From the NCBI GenBank assembly GCA_963843595.1, contig CAWJLG010000015.1, positions 1 through 64,000 on the forward strand: a stretch of 64,000 nt of DNA. The letters are read 5' to 3'. Shown one piece after another: positions 49,714 to 60,025 of the stretch (positions within the stretch are counted from its first letter, which is position 1; each line of letters starts with the position of its first letter). The position numbers were made by a program, and so were the translations under genes. Below the pieces are notes generated by a model. It ran no database searches. It saw only the letters and a program-made list of their open reading frames with translations, and had not been told where the DNA came from. This DNA comes from CAIWHR01 sp963843595. Its GTDB lineage: Bacteria; Pseudomonadota; Gammaproteobacteria; Burkholderiales; Casimicrobiaceae.

Positions 49714-50739
49714 ATGCGCGTCCTCGGCATCGAAACCTCCTGCGACGAAACCGGTCTCGCCGTGTACGACACGGACCGGGGGCTTCTCGCCCACGCGCTG
49801 CACTCCCAGGTCGCCATGCACGAGGCGTACGGGGGTGTCGTGCCCGAGCTGGCGTCGCGGGATCACGTGCGCCGCGTCGTTCCGCTTGCGCATCGCGTTC
49901 TTGCCGAGGCCGGAACGGCGCTTCCCCAGCTCGACGGCATTGCCTACACCCAGGGCCCGGGGCTCGCCGGCGCGCTGCTCGTCGGGGCCAGCATCGCGCA
50001 GGGTCTTGGTCTCGCTCTGCGCAAGCCCGTCGTGGGGGTCCATCACCTGGAAGGTCATCTGCTCTCACCGCTCCTGGCCGAGGCGAGGCCTGCGTTCCCG
50101 TTCGTTGCGCTCCTCGTTTCGGGGGGACACAGCCAGCTGTTCGAGGTCGCAGGCGTGGGCCGCTACCGGCTCCTCGGCGACACGCAGGACGACGCGGCGG
50201 GCGAGGCGTTCGACAAGACCGCGAAGCTTCTCGGGCTGGGATATCCGGGGGGGCCGGCGCTCGCGCAGCTGGCGGAGGCCGGGCGCGAGGGCGTGGTGAG
50301 ACTGCCGCGGCCGATGCTCGAGAGCGGCGATCTCGACATGAGCTTCTCCGGACTCAAGACCGCGGTGCTCACCCTAGTGCGACGCGAGCACGCCGCCGGA
50401 ACGCTGGACGACGTGCGCCGCGCGGACATCGCATTGGAGTTCCAGCACGCGATTGTCGACGTGCTCGTGGCCAAGGCGCTCGCGGCACTGGGTGCAACCG
50501 GGCATGCCCGACTCGTCGTGGCGGGAGGGGTGGGAGCGAACCGGGAGCTGCGCGGACGTCTTGTGTCCGCCGTCGAGCGCCGTGGCGGCCGCGTGTACTT
50601 CCCGGGGCTCGAGTTCTGCACCGACAATGGCGCGATGATCGCGCTCGTCGGCGCGCTGCGTCTCCCTTCCGCGCCCCCGGGGAACGGCGCATTCTCGGTG
50701 CGGCCGCGCTGGGAGCTTGCGTCGTTACCGGCGATCTGA
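49714..50739 (+). CDS. tsaD: tRNA N6-threonylcarbamoyladenosine synthase subunit TsaD
   Basis: A 341-residue Kae1/TsaD protein that, with TsaB/C/E, makes t6A37 on tRNAs reading ANN codons. It has IETSCDETGLAVYD, the metal-binding HHLEGHL and GGHSQL, and VAGGVGANRELR. The frame opens 14 codons upstream, but the ATG at 49714 matches the family start. It is divergent from rpsU, the usual arrangement. Confidence 0.96.
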   Translation: MRVLGIETSCDETGLAVYDTDRGLLAHALHSQVAMHEAYGGVVPELASRDHVRRVVPLAHRVLAEAGTALPQLDGIAYTQGPGLAGALLVGASIAQGLGLALRKPVVGVHHLEGHLLSPLLAEARPAFPFVALLVSGGHSQLFEVAGVGRYRLLGDTQDDAAGEAFDKTAKLLGLGYPGGPALAQLAEAGREGVVRLPRPMLESGDLDMSFSGLKTAVLTLVRREHAAGTLDDVRRADIALEFQHAIVDVLVAKALAALGATGHARLVVAGGVGANRELRGRLVSAVERRGGRVYFPGLEFCTDNGAMIALVGALRLPSAPPGNGAFSVRPRWELASLPAI

Positions 50740-50776
50740 GCTGCACGCGGGGCCCCTCGCCGGGTGGCTCGCGCGG

Positions 50777-51376
50777 CTACCGCCCGATCGGCCGCTCCTT
50801 GCCTTCGAGAAGCTGGCGGATGTTGCTGCGATGGCGCCAGAACAGCAGCGCGGAGACCGGCACCATCGCCCACGCCGTGGGCGAATTGCCGAAGACGTAG
50901 AAGGTCCCGACCGGCGCGAGCGCGGCCGCGGTGAGGGCGGCGAGCGAGCTGATCTTGAACCCGTAGGCCATTACCAGCCAGATGACGGCCAATGCGAGTC
51001 CCAGCGGCCAGTGGAGGGCGAGCAGAATGCCCGCCGCCGTCGCCACCCCCTTGCCGCCCGCGAACCTGTGAAAGACGGGGAAGAGGTGACCGACGAATGC
51101 CGCGAGTGCGACGGCAGGCACGGTCCAGTCGGTAACGCCGAACGCCGGACCAAGCTGTTGCGCGAGGAACACCGCGAGCCAGCCTTTCGCACCGTCGCCG
51201 ACGAGCGTGAGCGCGGCCGCGGCCTTGTTGCCGGTGCGCAGCACGTTCGTCGCGCCGGGATTCCCCGAGCCGTAGCTGTGCGGATCGGGCAGCCCGAACG
51301 CCTTGCTGGTCACGACGGCGAACGAGACCGATCCGATGAGATAGGCGGCAACCACGAAGAGCAGCGAGGCGAGCAC
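50777..51376 (-). CDS. plsY: glycerol-3-phosphate acyltransferase PlsY
   Basis: A 199-residue membrane enzyme that transfers acyl from acyl-phosphate to glycerol-3-phosphate. The three family motifs are seen: SGNPGATNVLR, GHLFPVFHRFAGGKGVATAAG and the later cytoplasmic loop near FWRHRSNIRQL. Five helices. Convergent with tsaD and divergent from folB. Confidence 0.95.
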   Translation of the reverse strand: MLASLLFVVAAYLIGSVSFAVVTSKAFGLPDPHSYGSGNPGATNVLRTGNKAAAALTLVGDGAKGWLAVFLAQQLGPAFGVTDWTVPAVALAAFVGHLFPVFHRFAGGKGVATAAGILLALHWPLGLALAVIWLVMAYGFKISSLAALTAAALAPVGTFYVFGNSPTAWAMVPVSALLFWRHRSNIRQLLEGKERPIGR

Positions 51377-51445
51377 GGCGTGGTGGACGCGAAAGTGGAG
51401 GTAGCGTGTCGGTTAGAATGCCGCGTTCGATTCTAGCAAAGCGGC

Positions 51446-51802
51446 ATGAACAAGATCTTCATCCACGATCTGCGCGTGCAGACGCGCATCGGCGTCTACG
51501 ACTGGGAGCGCCGGCTGCCGCAGACCGTGCGCCTCGACGTCGAGCTGGGCCTCGCGTCGGACCGCGTGTTCGCCACCGGGGACTTCGCCGACGCCCTCGA
51601 CTACGCCGCCGTCGTCAAGCGCCTGCAGGCGTTCGCCGCCGATCATCCGCACCAGCTGCTCGAGCGCTTCGCGCAAGCGATCGCCGATATCGTGCAGGAC
51701 GAGTTCGGCGCGCCCTGGGTGAAGGTGCGTGTGGCCAAGCTGGCACCGATTCCCGGCGTGCGCGAGCTTGGCATCGAGATCGAGCGGGCACGTCCGGCGT
51801 AG
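51446..51802 (+). CDS. folB: dihydroneopterin aldolase FolB
   Basis: A 118-residue tunnelling-fold enzyme of folate synthesis that cleaves dihydroneopterin. It has the start IFIHDLRVQTRIGVYDWER and the conserved end with KLAPIPGVRELGIEIER; the catalytic lysine lies in VKVRVAKLAPI. A TAGAAT -10-like hexamer is at 51414-51419, 27 bases before the ATG. Confidence 0.95.
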   Translation: MNKIFIHDLRVQTRIGVYDWERRLPQTVRLDVELGLASDRVFATGDFADALDYAAVVKRLQAFAADHPHQLLERFAQAIADIVQDEFGAPWVKVRVAKLAPIPGVRELGIEIERARPA

Positions 51803-51847
51803 CCGCCGGCGTCGCGTCCGCCCGGTCCTCTCGGCGCGCCGGGAACG

Positions 51848-52354
51848 TCATCCGTTCGCGGAGCCGCCCTTGGCGATCGCTACGTCGACCAAAACAGGTT
51901 TAAGCACGCGGACCAGCTCCGACACCGGCATGCCGACGAGATAGCCGCGCCGACCGCCGTTGACGTAGACATAGGGCAGGTCGGCGATCGTCCGCTCCAT
52001 GTAGACGGGCATCGCGCGGCGCGTGCCGAACGGGCTCGTTCCGCCGACCTGGTAGCCCGAGTGTCGATCGGCCACTGCGGGCGCACAAGGCGCGATGCTC
52101 TTGGCGCCGATGAGGCGCGCCAGATTCCGGGTCGACACCTCACGGTCCCCGTGCATCAGCACGAGCAGCGGCCTTTTCCCGTCGTCCTCCATCACCAGTG
52201 TCTTGATCACCGCGTGCTCGTCGACGCCGAGTTCGCGCGCCGACACCTCGGTGCCGCCGCGCTCGACGTAGGTGTACGGATGGTGGGTGAAGGCGACGCC
52301 GTGCTCGCGCAGCACGCGCATCGCGTGTGTGGTCGGGGACTTGTCGTGGGCCAT
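51848..52354 (-). CDS. ybaK: Cys-tRNA(Pro) deacylase YbaK/EbsC
   Basis: A 168-residue editing-domain protein of the YbaK family that hydrolyses Cys-tRNA(Pro) made by prolyl-tRNA synthetase. It has VIKTLVMEDDGKRPLLVLMHGDREV, with the conserved Lys, and GYQVGGTSPFGTRRAMPVYME, the family's GG-S-P-x-G loop. It starts 12 bases after xerD's stop on the same strand. Confidence 0.93.
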   Translation of the reverse strand: MAHDKSPTTHAMRVLREHGVAFTHHPYTYVERGGTEVSARELGVDEHAVIKTLVMEDDGKRPLLVLMHGDREVSTRNLARLIGAKSIAPCAPAVADRHSGYQVGGTSPFGTRRAMPVYMERTIADLPYVYVNGGRRGYLVGMPVSELVRVLKPVLVDVAIAKGGSANG

Positions 52355-52366
52355 CGCGCCTCCCCG

Positions 52367-53272
52367 TCAGCCGCGCGGATGGTGACGCGCGTGCAGTTCT
52401 TTCAGGCGCTCGCGCGCGACGTGGGTGTAGATCGTCGTGGTCGTGATGTCGGCGTGGCCGAGCAGCAGCTGGACCACGCGCAGATCGGCGCCGTGGTTCA
52501 GCAAGTGCGTGGCGAAGGCGTGGCGAAGCACATGCGGAGAGAGACGGTCCCGGGCGATGCCGGCCCTTGTCGCATAGCGCTTGATCAGCGTCCAGAAGGC
52601 CTGTCGCGTCATCGGGCCTCGGCGCGCCGTCAGGAACACCGCATCGCTCCGGCCTTCTCCGGCAAGGCCCGTGCGCGCCGACCCGAGATAGCGCTTCAGC
52701 CAGTCGATGGCCTCCTCGCCGAGCGGAACGAGCCGTTCCTTGCTGCCCTTGCCGAGGACCCGAACCACGCCCATGTCGAGCGACACCTGCGCGAGCCTGA
52801 GGCCGGTGAGTTCGGAAACCCGCAATCCGGTGGCATAGAGCGTCTCCAGCATCGCGCGGTCGCGCAGCCCGAGCGTGCTGTTCGTGTCCGGCGCGGCGAG
52901 CAGCGCCTCGACCTGCGCCTCCGTCAGGTTCTTCGGCAGCCGCCGCGGAAGTTTCGGCGCACGCACGCGCAGCGTCGGGTCGGCGCCGAGCACGCCCTGC
53001 TGCAACTGGAGACCGTAGAAGCGGCGGATCGCCGACAGCCGGCGCGCAATGGACGTGGCCTTGGCGCGGGCGGTGTATTGCGCGGCGAGGAAGGCCTCGA
53101 CGTCGCCACGCTGCGCGGCGAGGAGCGACGCTCCATGCTGTTCGAGCCAGGCGGCCCACGCGGTCACGTCCCGACGGTAGCTTGCGAGCGACGACGAGGC
53201 GAGTCCGTCCTGCAGCCACAGCTGGTCGCAGAACGCATCGATCAGATCCGCGGAAGTCCTCGCTTCCGGCAT
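52367..53272 (-). CDS. xerD: tyrosine recombinase XerD
   Basis: A 301-residue site-specific recombinase that, with XerC, resolves chromosome dimers at dif. The N-terminal core-binding domain (about 10-95) is followed by the catalytic domain with Arg in TGLRVSELTGLRL, Lys in GKGSKERLVPLG, HVLRHAFATHLL, and LGHADITTTTIYTHV holding the His and nucleophilic Tyr. It is full length, not an integrase remnant; the setting is housekeeping. Confidence 0.95.
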   Translation of the reverse strand: MPEARTSADLIDAFCDQLWLQDGLASSSLASYRRDVTAWAAWLEQHGASLLAAQRGDVEAFLAAQYTARAKATSIARRLSAIRRFYGLQLQQGVLGADPTLRVRAPKLPRRLPKNLTEAQVEALLAAPDTNSTLGLRDRAMLETLYATGLRVSELTGLRLAQVSLDMGVVRVLGKGSKERLVPLGEEAIDWLKRYLGSARTGLAGEGRSDAVFLTARRGPMTRQAFWTLIKRYATRAGIARDRLSPHVLRHAFATHLLNHGADLRVVQLLLGHADITTTTIYTHVARERLKELHARHHPRG

Positions 53273-53288
53273 CGGGTTCTCCGCGCGC

Positions 53289-53747
53289 TCAGGCGCCGAA
53301 GCGGTAGCCCTCGTGCGCGAGGAGCCAGCGCTTGATCGTCAGCGGATCGCCGTCGGCGACGCCCATGAAGCCGCCGAGCGATCCCCGGCTGCCGACGACG
53401 CGGTGGCAAGGCACGACGACCGCGATCGGATTCGCGCCGCAGGCGCCGCCCACCGCTCGCGGCGCCGTGTGCAGCGCGCGCGCGACTTCGCCGTACGTTC
53501 GTGACTCGCCGACCGGGATCGCCGTCAGCGCGGCGCGGACGCGCTGCCGGAACAAGGAGGCGGCGGGTGCAAGCGGGAGGGTGAAGCGGAAATGCGGATC
53601 GTCGAGCCAGCGCTCGATCTCGCGTACTGCGCGTTCGGCCATCGCGTCCGTCGGTGCGAGCGCCCGTTCGGTCGGCGGCAGAAATTCGATCTGCGTGACC
53701 ATGCCGGCTTGCGTGCGGACCCCAAGCACCGCAAACGGAGTACTCAT
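53289..53747 (-). CDS. ogt: methylated-DNA-protein-cysteine methyltransferase
   Basis: A 152-residue suicide repair protein that removes O6-alkyl groups from guanine. The acceptor cysteine is in AVVVPCHRVVGSRGSLGGF, and the helix-turn-helix has TYGEVARALHTAPRAVGGACGANP. The frame reaches a GTG at 53777, but the ATG at 53747 begins conserved sequence. It lies just upstream of xerD on the same strand, 16 bases apart. Confidence 0.92.
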   Translation of the reverse strand: MSTPFAVLGVRTQAGMVTQIEFLPPTERALAPTDAMAERAVREIERWLDDPHFRFTLPLAPAASLFRQRVRAALTAIPVGESRTYGEVARALHTAPRAVGGACGANPIAVVVPCHRVVGSRGSLGGFMGVADGDPLTIKRWLLAHEGYRFGA

Positions 53748-53814
53748 TCTCGCCGCATGTCCCGCCCCGGACGTCACTCGTTCACTCCTTCACTCTTCCA
53801 TGACCTTGCCGCCG

Positions 53815-55117
53815 TCACCCCAGTTTCATCTGCTGCGGAAGGTAGGTGACGAGCGGTGGAAAGAACCAGATGAGCAGCACGGCCGCGATCATCAGCCCGA
53901 ACATCGGCAGCGTGTGCTTCGCGATCCAGGTGATCTGCCTTTTCGTCATGCCCTGGAGCACGAACAGGTTGAAGCCGACCGGCGGCGTGATCTGCGCCAT
54001 CTCGACGACGAGCACGACGAAGATGCCGAACCACAGGAGGTCGATGCCGACCGCTTCCACCGTGGGGAGGATGACGCCCATCGTCAGCACGACCATCGAG
54101 ATGCCGTCCAGGAAAGCAGCCGAGGACGATGTAGAAGATCATCAACGCCACGACCAGCGCAAAGGGTGACAACTCGAGGCCGCCGATCCACGCGGCCAGG
54201 TGGCGCGGCAGGCCGATGTAACCCATTGCCAGCGTCAGGAACGCGGCGCCGGCGAGGATCAGCGCGATCATGCAGTACAGCCGCGTGGCGCCCATCAAGC
54301 TGTCGCGAAAGGTCTTGCGCGACAGCGAACCCTGCGCCGCCGAGATCGCGAGCGAGCCGACGACGCCGAACGCCGCCGCTTCGGTGGCGGTTGCGACGCC
54401 GACGTAGATCGAGCCCAGCACGGTCGCGATCAGCAGCATGACGGGGATCAGGTGGCGCGAGGCGAAGACCTTCTGGGCGAACGTCGTGCGCTCGTCTGCC
54501 GCCGGAATCGCGCGCGGATGCAGCAGCGCCCAGACCACGATGTAGCCGGAAAAGAGCACCGCCAGCAGGATGCCGGGGATCACGCCGGCGATGAAGAGCT
54601 GCGCGATCGACACGTTCGCCGACACGCCGTAGACGATCATGATGATCGACGGCGGGATGAGGAGCCCCAGCGTTCCGGCGCCGGCGAGCGTGCCGATCGT
54701 GATGCCCTCGGGGTAGCCGCGGCGCGCGAGTTCGGGCAGCGTCATCTTGCCGATGGTCGCACAGGTGGCCGCCGACGAGCCCGACACCGCGGCGAAGATC
54801 GTGCAGCCGATGATGTTCGTGTGCAGCAGCCGTCCCGGCACGCGCTCCAGCCAGGGAGCCAGGCCGCGAAACATGTCCTCGGAGAGCCGGGTCCGGAACA
54901 GGATCTCTCCCATCCAGCAGAACAGGGGAAGCGCGGTCAGCGTCCACGACGACGACGAGCCCCAGATCGTCACCGCCATCGCGTCGCCGGCGGGTCGCGA
55001 CGAGAACAGTTCCATCGCGATCCACGCGACCCCGGATAGCGCCAGCCCGATCCAGACGCCGCTGCCCAGCAGCGCGAACAGCGCGACGATCAGCAGCGTC
55101 GTGATCAGCGCGTCCAT
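53815..55117 (-). CDS. dctM: TRAP transporter large permease DctM, one frameshift
   Basis: A 433-residue protein of about twelve helices, the sodium-driven permease of a TRAP uptake system. Motifs include SGSSAATCATIGKMTLPELARRGY and, after the break, MAQITPPVGFNLFVLQGM. One extra base at about 54113 (AAA run) shifts the frame by +1 between IVLGCF and LDGISMVV. Removing it restores the normal end. The start overlaps the DctQ stop (TAATG). Confidence 0.9.
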
Positions 55118-55626
55118 TATTCGTTGTGCAGGGCGGCGTCAGGTCTGGCCTTCGCGCGCCGGCCCCGGAGCTCGCGCGCGAATTCGTCGGCAAAGGCGAC
55201 CAACAGCACGATCGTGCCGACGGCCATCGAAAGCTGCGGGATCCACAACGGTGTGGCATCGTTGGCCGTCGAAATGTCGTTGAACTGCCACGATTGGAAG
55301 GCGAGCCGCGCGCTGTACACCGCGAACAACGCCGCCAGTGCGGTGGCCGCGCCGAGCGACCAGATCTCGAGCCCCCGCTGCGCCGTCGGGCCGACGTGCT
55401 CGAGGACCAGTGTCACCCGGATGTGCTCGCCGCGCTTCAGCGTGTGGGCGAGCGCGAGGAATCCCGCCGCCGCCATGCAATAGCCCGCGTACGCGTCGGT
55501 GCCGGGAACGTGGAAGTTGAGCAAGCGTCCGGCGATGCCGAGCAGCACCATCGCCAGCGTCCCGACCAAAAACAACGCCGCCAGATAGCCGGCGGCGTCG
55601 TAAAGGGCGTCGAGCGAGCGGCGCAT
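55117..55626 (-). CDS. dctQ: TRAP transporter small permease DctQ
   Basis: A 169-residue four-helix membrane protein, the small TRAP subunit. It contains FHVPGTDAYAGYCMAAAGFLALAHTLKRGEHIRV, typical of DctQ helix 2. The ATG at 55626 overlaps the binding-protein stop (TGATG); a GTG three bases earlier is possible. Gene order on the minus strand is binding protein, small permease, large permease. Confidence 0.88.
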   Translation of the reverse strand: MRRSLDALYDAAGYLAALFLVGTLAMVLLGIAGRLLNFHVPGTDAYAGYCMAAAGFLALAHTLKRGEHIRVTLVLEHVGPTAQRGLEIWSLGAATALAALFAVYSARLAFQSWQFNDISTANDATPLWIPQLSMAVGTIVLLVAFADEFARELRGRRAKARPDAALHNE

Positions 55627-56598
55627 CACATGGCGCGGTAGGCGTCGATGACCTTGCGGCCGTCGTCACCCGCCTTGCGCAGCCATTCGGCGAGCATGAA
55701 GTTGCCCACCTTGCGCAGGTCCGCGGTGAGTTGCTCGGACGGCTTGATGATGCTCATGCCCTTCGCCTTCAGCTGGTCGACGTACCAGCCGTTCTTTTCC
55801 TCCGACAGCTTCCAGCCGCGGGTTTCAGCCTCGGCGGCGGCCTTGAGCAATGCCGCCTGCGTGGCCTTGTCGAGCGCGTCGAACGCCTTCTGGTTGACGA
55901 TGATCGCGTTCTTCGGCAGCCAGGCCTGCGTGTCGTAGAAGTTCTTGATGTGCTCGTAGGTCTTGGAGTCGAAGCCGGTCGCGCCCGAGGACATGTAGGA
56001 GTCGATGACGCCGGTGGCGAGCGCCTGCGACACCTCGGCGGCCTGCACGGTCATCGGCTGGGCACCGACCAGTTCGGCGATCTTCGACGTCGCGGGGCTG
56101 TACGCACGCCACTTGAGGCCCTTCATGTCGGCCACGCTCGACAAGCGTGCGCTTGGTGAAGATGCCCTGCGGCGGCCAGGGGACCGCGAACAGCAGCTTC
56201 ATGCCCTGTTTGCCGAGCTTGTCCTCGAGTGTCTTCCTCGATGCCTTGTACAGCTTCAACGAGTCGCCGTAGGACGTGGCGAGAAACGGGATGCCGTCGA
56301 GGCCATAGAGAGGATCCTCGTTCTCGAAGTTGACGAGCAGGATTTCGCCGGCCTGCGCCTGGCCGCCCTGGACGGCGCGCTTGATCTCCGGCGCCTTGAA
56401 CAGCGACGCGTTGGCGTGCACGGTGATCTTGAGCTTGCCGCCGGTGGCCTTGTCGACGTCGTTGGCGAACTGCTGGATGTTCTCGGTGTGGAAGTTGCTC
56501 GCCGGATACGCGGTGGGCATGTCCCACTTGGTTTGCGCGGCGACGGGGAGCGCCAGCGCGAGAACAGCGAGTGCGGCGAGGGCGGGCAGACGTTTCAT
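55626..56598 (-). CDS. dctP: TRAP transporter substrate-binding protein DctP, one frameshift
   Basis: Periplasmic binding protein of about 323 residues with signal peptide (1-21, LAVLALALPVAAQ). It shows TAYPASNFHTENIQQFAND at the start and GVIDSYMSSGATGFDSKTYEHIK, typical of DctP family members; the substrate (a carboxylate) cannot be told. One extra base at about 56143 (coding CGCT-T-GTCG) shifts the frame by +1. Removing it restores the protein. Confidence 0.9.
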
Positions 56599-56877
56599 GC
56601 AAAGGTCTCCAGAGGGAGCGAAGGGGTGGCGGAAGGAGGCGCGCGAGACCCGCGCGACGATCCGGGATATTTACCATAAATCGCGCGCCGGGTGGCGGAC
56701 CGGCATGGCCGAGATGCCGCCATGGAACCGGCGCATCAGCCGACCGCATCGAACACGCGGTGACCCGCGGTGGCTTTCGGCCCGACGCCGCAGCCCCGCG
56801 GGACCCGGACGTATAATCGCCGCCCGAGTCCCGGCGCTTCAGTGTGCGGCGCCGCCGTGTGTCGAGCCCGCTTGCGA

Positions 56878-58833
56878 ATGCGTCCCGAAGCCCCTCCCGC
56901 CAATCCGACCGGCGCCGCGTCCGCCAGCCCGCCGCCCGACGTTGCCGCGGCGCTCGCGCAAGCGCGCGCGTTGCACCGGAAAGGCGATCTCGGCGGTGCG
57001 GAGCGCCTGTGCAAGGCAGTTCTCGCCGCGCATCCCGACCAGATCGATGCGCTCAATCTCATGGCTATGCTCGACGCTCAGCGTGGGCGCCTCGCCGACG
57101 CCGAGCGCGGCCTGCTGCGCGCGATCGCGCTGGCGCCGCGCACCGCGGGGGCGCACGCAAACCTGGCGCAGGTGCTGCGCGCGCAGGACCGGATACGAGG
57201 AAGCGCTCGCCGCCTTCGACCGCGCCATTGCGCTGGGTGGCGCTGCGCCCGAAGTCGACTGCCAGCGTGGCAATGTCCTGGCGCACCTGGGGCGCTTCGC
57301 CGAAGCGGTCACGAGCTTCGATCGTGCGCTCGCGGCGCGGTCCGACTTTCCGGAAGCGCACTTCAATCGCGCCACGGCTTTGCAGCGCCTGGGTCGCCAC
57401 GACGAGGCCGTCGCCTGCTACGACGCGGTGCTGCGGGCGCTTCCCCGTCATCCATCGGCCCTCAACAATCGCGGCACCGCGTTGCAGGCGCTCGGTCGCC
57501 ACGAGGACGCGCTGGCGAGCTACGAGATGGCCCTCGCCACGCGGCCGGACTACGTCTGATGCGCTGAACAACCGGGCCAATGCGCTGCTGCGGCTTGAGC
57601 GTTTCGCCGAGGCCCTCGCGAGCTACGAGCGGGCCGCAGCACTCGGTTCCGAAACGGCCGAGACGCTGCAGAACCGCGGCAATGCGCTGCACGAGCTCGG
57701 CCGGCATGCCGAAGCGCTCGCACTCTATGACAAGTCGCTGGCGCTCGACCCGGACCGTGCCGCGACCCGGAACAACCGCGGTGCCGCGTTGCAGGCGCTC
57801 GAACGTTATGACGAGGCGCTGGCGAGCTACGCGAAGGCCTTGGCGCTCGCGCCCGGCTACGCGGAAGCGCACTACAACGATGCGCTGTGCCGGATCCTCG
57901 TCGGCGACTACGGGCGCGGCTGGGAGGAGCTCGAGTGGCGGTGGCAGACCCCGGCCCTCGCGCCCTATCACCGCCGATTCCCGCAGCCGCTGTGGCAAGG
58001 CGACGAGGAAGTCTCCGGCAAGACGCTCCTGTTGCACGCGGAATTCGGTTTCGGGGACACGCTCCAGTTCTGCCGCTATGCCGGGGCACTTGCCGAACGC
58101 GGCGCGCGAGTGGTGATGGAGGCGCCGGCACCGTTGGCGCCGCTGCTCACGAGCCTGCGCGGCGTTGCAGCGGTGGTCGTCGCCGGGGAACCGCTGCCCC
58201 CGTTCGATCTGCATTGTCCGGTGATGAGCCTGCCGCACGCCTTCCGGACGACGCTGGCGACGATCCCGGCCGTGGTTCCGTATGTCGCGCCGCCGCCGGA
58301 GCGCCTCGTCCGATGGGCGGCCCGCCTCGGACCGCGCAACGCGCCGCGCATCGGCCTCGCGTGGGCCGGCAATCCGGCGCAGGCCAACGACCGCAACCGT
58401 TCGCTGCGCTTCGAGCAGGTGCGGCCGCTGCTCATCCCCGGGGTCCGGTGGGTGTCGCTGCAGAAAGACGTTCGCGCCCGCGACCGCACGGCGCTGGCGG
58501 CCGCGCCCGAATTCGCCCGGTTCGAGGACGAGCTCTCCGACTTCGCCGACACCGCCGCGCTGATCGCGCAACTCGACCTCGTCGTCACCGTCGACACCTC
58601 GGTCGCACATCTGGTCGGTGCGCTGGGGAAGCCGGCGTGGGTCATGCTGTCGAAGCCGACGGACTGGCACTACCCGCTCGCGGGCGACGCGAGTCCGTGG
58701 TATCCGACGATGCGGCTGTTCCGGCAGCCGCGGCCCGGCGACTGGGCAGAGCGTCGTGCAGCGCGTCGCGGCAGAACTGTCGGCGTTTGTGGCGGCGCAC
58801 CCCAGCACCGGACGGGTGCCACCGACGGTTTGA
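56878..58833 (+). CDS. TPR-glycosyltransferase protein, three single-base insertions
   Basis: Protein of about 650 residues. Residues about 15-350 are TPR units (ALALYDKSLALDPDRAATRNN and similar). The C-terminal part resembles glycosyltransferase 9/41-type folds: RIGLAWAGNPAQANDRNRSL, DLVVTVDTSVAHLVGALGKP and WHYPLAGDASPWYPTMRLF. The frame shifts by +1 near 57193 (extra A), 57557 (extra T) and about 58745 (extra G); the three return to the first frame. The ATG at 56878 begins the first TPR segment. It may modify a protein or surface glycan. Many similar proteins exist with unknown targets. Confidence 0.8.
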
Positions 58834-58995
58834 ACGAACAGCGCGGCACGCGACGCGCGAGGTGCGCGTTCGCGGACATCGCTCGCCACCTGGCTAGCCC
58901 GCGGGATCGGCGGCGGCGGAGATGGAATCCGGCAGTGATCGACGCGAGAGGGCAAGGGGCAATTCTGGACTGGCCATGGGCGCTTGCCACAAGTG

Positions 58996-59835
58996 ATGGA
59001 TACTCACCTTCTCCCGAAAAAACTGATCATTTGCGTCACCTTTCACTACAATGAAGAGAGGCTGCAATACCTGAGAAGAATCAGCCAGCACTTCGGCGAG
59101 CTGGCGGCGGACGTCATCGTCTACATCGTCACCAATACGGAAGATCAGGATCAGCTCAAGGCAATCAACTCCGCGGTCGATCAAACGCAGGGCAGCGTTT
59201 CCATTGCCAGCCCGCGCCTGCTCGGACATCCCTACCTGTTGCCGTGGTCACATTTCGCCATCGTCCGGCAATTGTTTGACGATCGATCGATCTCACATTT
59301 CATGTACCTGGAGGATGACATCCTGGTTAGGAAGGAGAACATTGCCTATTGGTGTGAAGGAAGGGAGAAGCTCAGGCAGCTGGACTTCATACCCTCCTTC
59401 CTGAGGGTGGAGCATAAGCATGATGATCCGACCTGGTACAGCACCGATGTGACGCAGCGTTCGAACTTCCTCGAACTGTCGGGAGTTCAATTTGCGGATG
59501 ATTACACTTTTGTGAATTTGCGGCAGCCGTATCAAGGAATGTATCTGCTTGACAGGGAGTTGATGTCTGAACATCTGAGTGGGCCGTCGTCGAGTCCTGA
59601 ATTTGGCAATTGGGGAATCCGCGAAAAGGCGGCACAGGGTTTGACATTCGCAAATGTCAGACAAGGGTTCGTATCACGCAATCTATTGGGCTATTCACTT
59701 GCCGGTCGCCAGATTGATTCGCGGAGCCTGATACACCACACGCCGAACAATTACGCCAATGATCCTGCATCCGTATTCGGCAAGATTCCCATTGACCAAC
59801 TGATCATCTTCGATCTTGGAAGGAATGCAAGCTAG
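58996..59835 (+). CDS. low-GC glycosyltransferase-like protein
   Basis: A 279-residue protein with G+C and codon use far below its neighbours, a sign of horizontal transfer. It starts with KKLIICVTFHYNEERLQYLR, as in GT-A folds. The YLEDDILV motif resembles the acidic nucleotide-sugar metal site. QPYQGMYLLDREL and a Ser-rich loop follow. No transmembrane segment. It follows the TPR-glycosyltransferase gene, so both may serve surface glycan assembly. The open frame begins at a TTG four codons earlier; ATG 58996 is chosen. The exact family is not recognised. Confidence 0.6.
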   Translation: MDTHLLPKKLIICVTFHYNEERLQYLRRISQHFGELAADVIVYIVTNTEDQDQLKAINSAVDQTQGSVSIASPRLLGHPYLLPWSHFAIVRQLFDDRSISHFMYLEDDILVRKENIAYWCEGREKLRQLDFIPSFLRVEHKHDDPTWYSTDVTQRSNFLELSGVQFADDYTFVNLRQPYQGMYLLDRELMSEHLSGPSSSPEFGNWGIREKAAQGLTFANVRQGFVSRNLLGYSLAGRQIDSRSLIHHTPNNYANDPASVFGKIPIDQLIIFDLGRNAS

Positions 59836-60025
59836 GGCCGCGCCTCGCCAACACGCAAAGCGGGCGAAGAAGACCGCGCAGACTGGGCAGCAGCAGGCGA
59901 CGATGAAGAACGCGCACGGTTTGCAGGACAGGGCAGCGTAAGGAACTTGTCTTCCGCGAAGAACATTTGTCTGCCGACACATGCGGAAGCTAAACGGCCT
60001 AGTACGAACAAAGACATAGAGCTAT

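Noticed and set aside
52367..53272. XerD-like gene as the integrase of an integrated element
   Set aside because: It is full-length XerD among housekeeping genes, with no attachment-site repeat or mobile genes nearby.
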